Notes under the pieces: model-generated
What the model was told of the DNA's origin: nothing
Databases searched by the model: none
The model's input: the letters and a program-made list of their open reading frames with translations, nothing else
Made by a program: the position numbers and the translations under genes
Part shown: positions 7,395 to 11,487 of the stretch, one piece after another
How positions within the stretch are numbered: position 1 is the stretch's first letter
Layout: each line of letters begins with the position of its first letter
NCBI GenBank assembly: GCA_025455985.1
Contig: JALOLM010000043.1
Location: forward strand, 1 to 11,487
Direction of reading: 5' to 3'
Origin: Candidatus Nanopelagicales bacterium
GTDB lineage: Bacteria > Actinomycetota > Actinomycetes > S36-B12 > UBA10799
DNA: 11,487 nt

Positions 7395-8066
7395 TCATCC
7401 GTGGACCAGCGCGATGGGCGCCGTGGTGGGGGCGGGCATGGGGTAGGCGGCGATCATCGGTCCTGTCGGTGCGGGTGCCAGCAGCAAGGACGGGACCTCG
7501 TACTCGCGCACGCGCCGCGGACGACGTCCGATCATTCCGGCGACGGCCAGTAGCACCACGGGCACCACAAGCACCCACGGCACCAGACCCATCAGGTTCG
7601 TCCCGTGCGGCAGGGGTGGGATGGATCCGACCAGCGTGCGTGTGGCGCCCGATGGCCCCCGGCCGATGGCCACGACGGTTGTGCCGGGGTCTGCAGCTCC
7701 GGTAGCGGGGAAGTCTGCGGTGATGGTTCCGGTCTGGTCGGCCCGAACGGCCACGGGTTGCGCGCTGCCGAACTGGATCTGCACCTCGGACAGGCCGCGG
7801 AAGCCGATCCCGTCGATCTGCAATTGTGCGGCGTCTGCGGCGGTGGCGATGCGCTCCGGGTCCTGCGCCGGCTGTGAACTCGCCCCCGACTCGGTGTCGG
7901 TCGGCACCGGGGGTGGGGCCGCGGCAAGCGCCTGGTTCTCATTGGTCTTCCACGAGACCTCAAGGCCGTCGGCGTCGCCGCCGTATCCGGGGCCCTGTTC
8001 AGCGTGGGCAACCGCGGGCATGCCAAGGGTCAGCAGGAGCATCGAGGCGGCGAACAAACGTTTCAC
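7395..8066 (-). CDS. Secreted, membrane-anchored protein with an Ig-like domain, function unknown
   Basis: A 223-residue protein starting at GTG 8066. The start is fixed by the signal peptide: MKR, a hydrophobic stretch, and a likely cleavage site AHA|EQ after residue 22. Residues about 45-75 are a Pro/Ala/Ser-rich linker. Residues about 80-150 show the pattern of the widespread bacterial Ig-like module (GIGFRGLSEVQIQF, then ADQTGTITADF, then DPGTTVVAIG). A single helix (160-179) is followed by RRPRRVRE, which stops transfer and leaves a Pro/Ala-rich cytoplasmic tail of about 40 residues. No catalytic motif is visible. It converges on the GT-C gene with only 7 nt between stops and diverges from the flippase gene across 91 nt. 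A structural or scaffolding role at the membrane is conceivable from its layout, but nothing in the sequence proves it. Confidence 0.8.
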   Translation of the reverse strand: MKRLFAASMLLLTLGMPAVAHAEQGPGYGGDADGLEVSWKTNENQALAAAPPPVPTDTESGASSQPAQDPERIATAADAAQLQIDGIGFRGLSEVQIQFGSAQPVAVRADQTGTITADFPATGAADPGTTVVAIGRGPSGATRTLVGSIPPLPHGTNLMGLVPWVLVVPVVLLAVAGMIGRRPRRVREYEVPSLLLAPAPTGPMIAAYPMPAPTTAPIALVHG

Positions 8067-8157
8067 CGTTCTACTGTGACCGTGCCGCTCTTGCCTGCGC
8101 CAGTGCTTGGAGTGGATGCGGAACCAACCCGTAGCGTCTCTTGAGGAGTGCTTGAGA
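8067..8157. promoter_or_regulatory. Divergent intergenic region and flippase ribosome site
   Basis: This 91-bp gap must carry the promoters of the anchored Ig-like protein (minus) and the flippase operon (plus). A strong Shine-Dalgarno GAGGAG lies at 8143-8148, 9 nt before ATG 8158, and decides the flippase start. A weak -10-like TAGCGT sits at 8132-8137 without a matching -35. No clear ribosome site precedes GTG 8066 on the other strand. Confidence 0.45.
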
Positions 8158-9435
8158 ATGGGGCGTCAGCGTAAGCATGTGACCGCCACCGACGTGCCCG
8201 TTCGCCCTTCCATCCGCACCTCAGCCCTGTCCCGGCTGGCCGCTCCGCTGTTCATCGCAGTGGTCGTCCAAAGCGTTGCGAACCTGCTGTTCCACGCCGT
8301 CGTCGGACGCGCCCTGCAGCCCGCGGAGTACGGCGCTCTGGGAACTGTGCTGGCGGCGATGACTCTCGTTGCGGTTCCCTTGTCCGCGCTGCAGACAGCA
8401 AGTGCTCGGGCAACCGCCACAGATGGTCTGTCTCGTGCGACGGCGCTGTCTCTAACTGTGCGCACGGTCGCCTACAGTGCGCCGGTTGTCGCGCTTCTGC
8501 TCCTGGCAGCCAAGCCCGTGGCCGCTTTCCTGCACCTGGACTCCGCGTGGGATGCGGCCATTCTCGCCCCGACACTCCTGGTGGCGGCGTTGATCGCAGT
8601 GATCCGCGGCCTGCTGCTGGGTGTGGGCCGTACCTCGGTGGTCGCGGGCAGTTACATCGTCGCGACAGCGGTTCGACTTGGGCCCGGTCTGGCTCTGGCA
8701 TATTTCGCCGGGGTGACCGGCGCCCTGCTCGGCACGCTACTCGGTGAACTGTGCGGCTTGCTGTTGGTCATGATCGCTGCTCTGCGGGCCGGCCAGGGGC
8801 CGCGCGCAAGGGTGTCCGGCAGTGACTACCTGCGCACTGGTGCCGTGGTCAGCGGGCTGTTCTTGTTCACCACCGTCGACCTGTTCCTCGCTCGTCATTT
8901 CCTGCCCGCGTCAGCGTCGGGTGGGTACGTCGCGGCGGCCACGATCGGCAAGACCGTGCTGGCGCTACCTGCAGCCGCGATCTCCATCGCGTACCCCAAA
9001 CTGGTCTCTGGCTGGACCACTGGGCGCGGCACAGCTGCGCTTCGTTCGTCACTGTTAGTAGTCGGCGTCCCTGCAATTCTTGCCGCCCTGTTCGTGGCTC
9101 TCGTGCCCGGATTTGTGCTGGCCGTCCTCTTCGGAGCCGGAACTTACTCCGATGCGACATCGGTGACCCGGGTGCTTGCCCTGGTCGCCGGTCTGAGCGC
9201 ATTCGTCAGCGTGCTGGTGCACGCCGGCCTGGCAAGGCGCGCCTGGACCGCCTGGCTGCCTTGGGCTGGAGCGGCGGGCGAGATCCTGCTGATCAGCATG
9301 TGGCACAACAGCGCGACCCTTATTGCGGCCGGTTCGGCAATAGCGGCAGTCGCCGTTATTGCGCTTCTGGTGGCCTTCGAAATCCCGGCGTGGAAATCGA
9401 ATCGCAACGCTGATTCGGCGTTGCCTTCGGCTTGA
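8158..9435 (+). CDS. MOP-superfamily flippase (Wzx-like polysaccharide exporter)
   Basis: A 425-residue, very hydrophobic protein with a short basic N-terminus (GRQRK) and about 12-14 predicted membrane helices in pairs. The N-terminal region (helix 1, then VGRALQPAEYGALGTV) is the signature of Wzx/MurJ-type MOP flippases, where a G-R-L-P-x-E-Y-G pattern follows the first helix. Short charged loops such as RLGPGLALAYF separate the helix pairs. The length is usual for the family. The start at 8158 is favoured over TTG 8107 and ATG 8116 because of GAGGAG at 9 nt. A rare TTA leucine codon occurs at 9055-9057. It opens an apparent operon with the GT2 and GT4 genes and probably moves a lipid-linked sugar or oligosaccharide from the cytoplasmic to the outer face. 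The exact substrate is unknown. Confidence 0.85.
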   Translation: MGRQRKHVTATDVPVRPSIRTSALSRLAAPLFIAVVVQSVANLLFHAVVGRALQPAEYGALGTVLAAMTLVAVPLSALQTASARATATDGLSRATALSLTVRTVAYSAPVVALLLLAAKPVAAFLHLDSAWDAAILAPTLLVAALIAVIRGLLLGVGRTSVVAGSYIVATAVRLGPGLALAYFAGVTGALLGTLLGELCGLLLVMIAALRAGQGPRARVSGSDYLRTGAVVSGLFLFTTVDLFLARHFLPASASGGYVAAATIGKTVLALPAAAISIAYPKLVSGWTTGRGTAALRSSLLVVGVPAILAALFVALVPGFVLAVLFGAGTYSDATSVTRVLALVAGLSAFVSVLVHAGLARRAWTAWLPWAGAAGEILLISMWHNSATLIAAGSAIAAVAVIALLVAFEIPAWKSNRNADSALPSA

Positions 9436-9469
9436 ATCTGCCTTGAATTAGGCCCTCCAACGTGGGGGC

Positions 9470-10426
9470 ATGGCACAAATCACCCCTCAGATTCCCGCCC
9501 TTCTCACCCACTCCCGCTTCCTGGCTGCGCAGCTGCTCCGGATGCTCGTCCTGCTCCCCGCGATGGTCGCCGCGACGGTTCTGATGCTCATCGACCGCCG
9601 CAAGCCGCAGGCCCCGGTTCTGGTCTCCAGCGACCTCCACCGCCCGGCCGAGGTTGAGCTCAGCGTCGTCATTCCCTTCTACAACCCGGGTGCCTCGCTT
9701 CGGCCGAACGTGCTCGAGCTCGTCGGCGCACTCCAACAGCGCGGCATCTCCTACGAGGTCCTCGCCGTGTCCGACGGATCCACCGATGGTTCCGAGGCCA
9801 CCATCGAGGGGATCGCCGGGGTCCAGGTGATCGTGGCGCCGGAGAACCGCGGCAAGGGTGCGGCTCTTCACACCGGGTTTTCCCAGGCCCGCGGTCGTTA
9901 CCTTGGCATGGTGGACGCCGATGGTGACATCGATCCGACCTTCCTGTGCGACTACTTGGAGCGGGCGCAGCGGGACAACCTCGAGGTGGTCTACGCCAAC
10001 AAGTACCTCGCCGGTTCGCAGTCAGCTGCGAGCTCGATGCGCAAACTTGTGTCGAAGGGTTTTGTGACCTTCGTGACCGCGCTGTTCAACCTCGGCGTCG
10101 AGGACACCCAGACAGGCTGCAAACTCTTCCGCCGCGACGCGATGGCCAAGGTGCTGCCGGTGATGCGCGAACAGCGATTCGCCTTCGACCTGGAGTTCTT
10201 CGTCGCAGCCAAGCAGGCCGGCGTCACCCGCATGCAGGCGGCGCCCGTCGAGTTGCGTGAGCGCCTTGCCGGTTCGACGGTCGGAGTCAAGGCGATCCTT
10301 CGCACGGTCCGCGAGGCGCTGACGATCTTCGGTCGCTTGCACCTCACCTCCCTTTACCGCGAGCACCGTGCGCCGGTCATTGCACTGCCCGTGGTCCACG
10401 ACGACGCGATCCTGCAGGCGGCCTGA
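9470..10426 (+). CDS. Family 2 glycosyltransferase, Alg5/DPM1-like polyprenyl-phosphate sugar synthase
   Basis: A 318-residue protein with a hydrophobic N-terminal helix (about 22-40) and a GT2 domain. Motifs in order: VVIPFYN (66-72), SDGSTDGS (101-108), NRGKGAAL (126-133), the metal-binding DADGD (149-153), DTQTGCKLF (212-220) and FDLEFF (239-244). DTQxGxKLF is the hallmark of enzymes that move a sugar from a nucleotide sugar to a polyprenyl or dolichyl phosphate (Alg5, DPM1 groups). The product would be a lipid-phosphate sugar, the usual donor for GT-C enzymes such as those at 1155-3902 and 5366-7387. The gene lies 34 nt after the flippase and ends 1 nt before the GT4 gene. ATG 9470 is preceded by a G-run only 1 nt away, so the initiation signal is weak. 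The transferred sugar is not predictable. Confidence 0.9.
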   Translation: MAQITPQIPALLTHSRFLAAQLLRMLVLLPAMVAATVLMLIDRRKPQAPVLVSSDLHRPAEVELSVVIPFYNPGASLRPNVLELVGALQQRGISYEVLAVSDGSTDGSEATIEGIAGVQVIVAPENRGKGAALHTGFSQARGRYLGMVDADGDIDPTFLCDYLERAQRDNLEVVYANKYLAGSQSAASSMRKLVSKGFVTFVTALFNLGVEDTQTGCKLFRRDAMAKVLPVMREQRFAFDLEFFVAAKQAGVTRMQAAPVELRERLAGSTVGVKAILRTVREALTIFGRLHLTSLYREHRAPVIALPVVHDDAILQAA

Positions 10427-10427
10427 C

Positions 10428-11487
10428 ATGCGAATCCTCATCCTCACCTGGCGTGACCTGGCCAACCCCCTGGCCGGCGGCGCCGAGGTCTACACCGAGC
10501 AGGTCGCCAAGCGCTGGGCTGCCGAGGGTCACCAGATCACGCTGTTCGCCGCAGCAGTGGCCGACCGCCCCGCAGTCGAGAAGGTCGACGGCTACACCGT
10601 GGTCCGAGGCGGCAACCGCTACACCGTCTACCGCAAGGCGCGCACCTGGTGGAAGCGCGTGGGTCAGTACCAGGGCTACGACCTGGTGATCGACATGATC
10701 AACACAGTGGCCTTCGAGGCGCACAAGTGGATCAAGGACGTCCCCACCGTTGCCTTCATCCACCAGACGTGCGAGGAGATCTGGGCGCACAACGCACCGT
10801 GGCCGGCGAGCCTGTTGGGCCGTTACGTGCTCGAGCCCAAGTGGCTGAAGTCCTACCGCGGTCAGCGCGTCCTGGCCGTCTCGCAATCGACCAAGGACTC
10901 GATCGCACGCTTCGGCGTTACGGATGTCACGGTCGTTCCCGAAGGTTTCGACCCACCGGCCACGATCCCCGACGTCCCCAAAGCCGATCGCCCCACCCTT
11001 GTCTGGTGTGCCCGGCACGTCCCCTACAAGCGGCCGATCGATGCGATCAAAGCTTTCGAAATCGCCCGCAAGCAGATCCCGGACCTCCAACTGTGGATGC
11101 TCGGCGGTGGCCCGGAGCTGGAGGCCACGAAGGCCGCGGCGGTGGACGGAGTGACCGTATTCGGCCGGGTCAGCGAGGAGGAGAAGGCCGAGCGGATGGC
11201 CGCGGCCCATGTGCACATCGCTACCAGTGTGCGCGAGGGCTGGGGACTGGTCGTCAGTGAAGCCGCTGCCGTGGGGACCCCGACGATTTCCTACGACGTA
11301 CCTGGTTTGCGGGATTCGACCCGCGCCGCCAAGGGTGTTGTGGTGCCCGCCACGCCGATGGCGCTCGGTCACTGGATCCCCACGATGTTGCGCAAGTGGC
11401 AGGCCGAACCGGTGCAGCCGCTGCCCTACGGCGGCGCGCACTCTTGGGACACCGTGGCCCGCGAGGTCTTCGAGCAGGCCACTGCCG
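10428..11487 (+). CDS. GT4-type (GT-B fold) glycosyltransferase, 3' end beyond window
   Basis: At least 353 codons, starting at ATG 10428, one nucleotide after the GT2 stop (coupled translation likely), and open to the right edge. The N-terminal acceptor domain opens with MRILILTWRD and LAGGAEVYTEQVAKRW, the glycine-rich loop and helix typical of GT4 enzymes. After the linker (VVPEGFD) the donor domain has WCARHVPYKRP (Lys201) and the EGWGLVVSE motif, with the two glutamates eight residues apart (270 and 278), the E-X7-E signature that binds the sugar nucleotide. The enzyme is cytoplasmic or membrane-associated and should add a sugar to a growing lipid-linked glycan. The missing part is probably short, since GT4 enzymes are about 350-420 residues. 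Donor and linkage cannot be predicted. Confidence 0.9.
   Translation, partial: MRILILTWRDLANPLAGGAEVYTEQVAKRWAAEGHQITLFAAAVADRPAVEKVDGYTVVRGGNRYTVYRKARTWWKRVGQYQGYDLVIDMINTVAFEAHKWIKDVPTVAFIHQTCEEIWAHNAPWPASLLGRYVLEPKWLKSYRGQRVLAVSQSTKDSIARFGVTDVTVVPEGFDPPATIPDVPKADRPTLVWCARHVPYKRPIDAIKAFEIARKQIPDLQLWMLGGGPELEATKAAAVDGVTVFGRVSEEEKAERMAAAHVHIATSVREGWGLVVSEAAAVGTPTISYDVPGLRDSTRAAKGVVVPATPMALGHWIPTMLRKWQAEPVQPLPYGGAHSWDTVAREVFEQATA

Noticed and set aside
9431..9448. Direct repeat of CTTGAAT (9431-9437 and 9442-9448) before the GT2 gene
   Set aside because: The first copy overlaps the flippase stop codon, the repeat is only 7 bp, and no -10 element follows at a suitable distance. Chance is a sufficient explanation.
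10377..11441. Minus-strand open frame (354 codons) opposite the GT2 end and the GT4 gene
   Set aside because: It lies antisense to a gene with a full set of GT4 motifs, and its own translation is low-complexity Arg/Gly/His/Asp-rich with no recognisable domain.

Overview
The window is high-GC DNA whose codons mostly end in G or C. It has tightly packed genes, ATG/GTG starts and short intergenic gaps, as expected for a chromosomal segment of a high-GC actinobacterium; the genus cannot be fixed from the sequence. Almost everything in it concerns building or exporting a cell-surface glycan.

Left arm (1-3902, minus strand): a very large GT-C-type membrane glycosyltransferase with an AftD-like layout (multi-helix membrane domain, then a long extracytoplasmic part, then a last membrane helix). 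It is read in two frames because of a -1 frameshift near 1379-1390. The extracytoplasmic part contains two tandem copies of a ~179-residue four-cysteine module. The frameshift falls inside the first copy, and restoring one base gives cysteine spacing identical to the second copy. A possible small membrane or secreted gene begins downstream and runs off the left edge.

Centre (3993-7387, plus strand, divergent from the left arm): a two-gene operon with a 4-bp ATGA overlap. The first gene joins a nucleotidyltransferase-like domain to a thymidylate-kinase-like P-loop kinase. The second is another GT-C-type membrane protein with the same plan as the left-arm protein but without the tandem cysteine modules. 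It converges on a minus-strand gene (7395-8066) for a secreted, single-pass membrane-anchored protein with an Ig-like domain and no recognised function.

Right arm (8158-11487, plus strand): a 12-14-helix MOP-family flippase, an Alg5/DPM1-like family 2 glycosyltransferase with an N-terminal membrane helix, and a GT4 glycosyltransferase cut by the right edge. The last two are 1 nt apart.

Inferred joint role: cytoplasmic GT2 and GT4 enzymes make a polyprenyl-linked sugar or glycan, the flippase moves it across the membrane, and the GT-C enzymes transfer sugars from lipid-phosphate donors outside. The kinase fusion and the anchored Ig-like protein are the least understood parts. No rRNA, tRNA, CRISPR array, insertion sequence or convincing intrinsic terminator was seen, and no gene-free stretch exceeds 100 bases.
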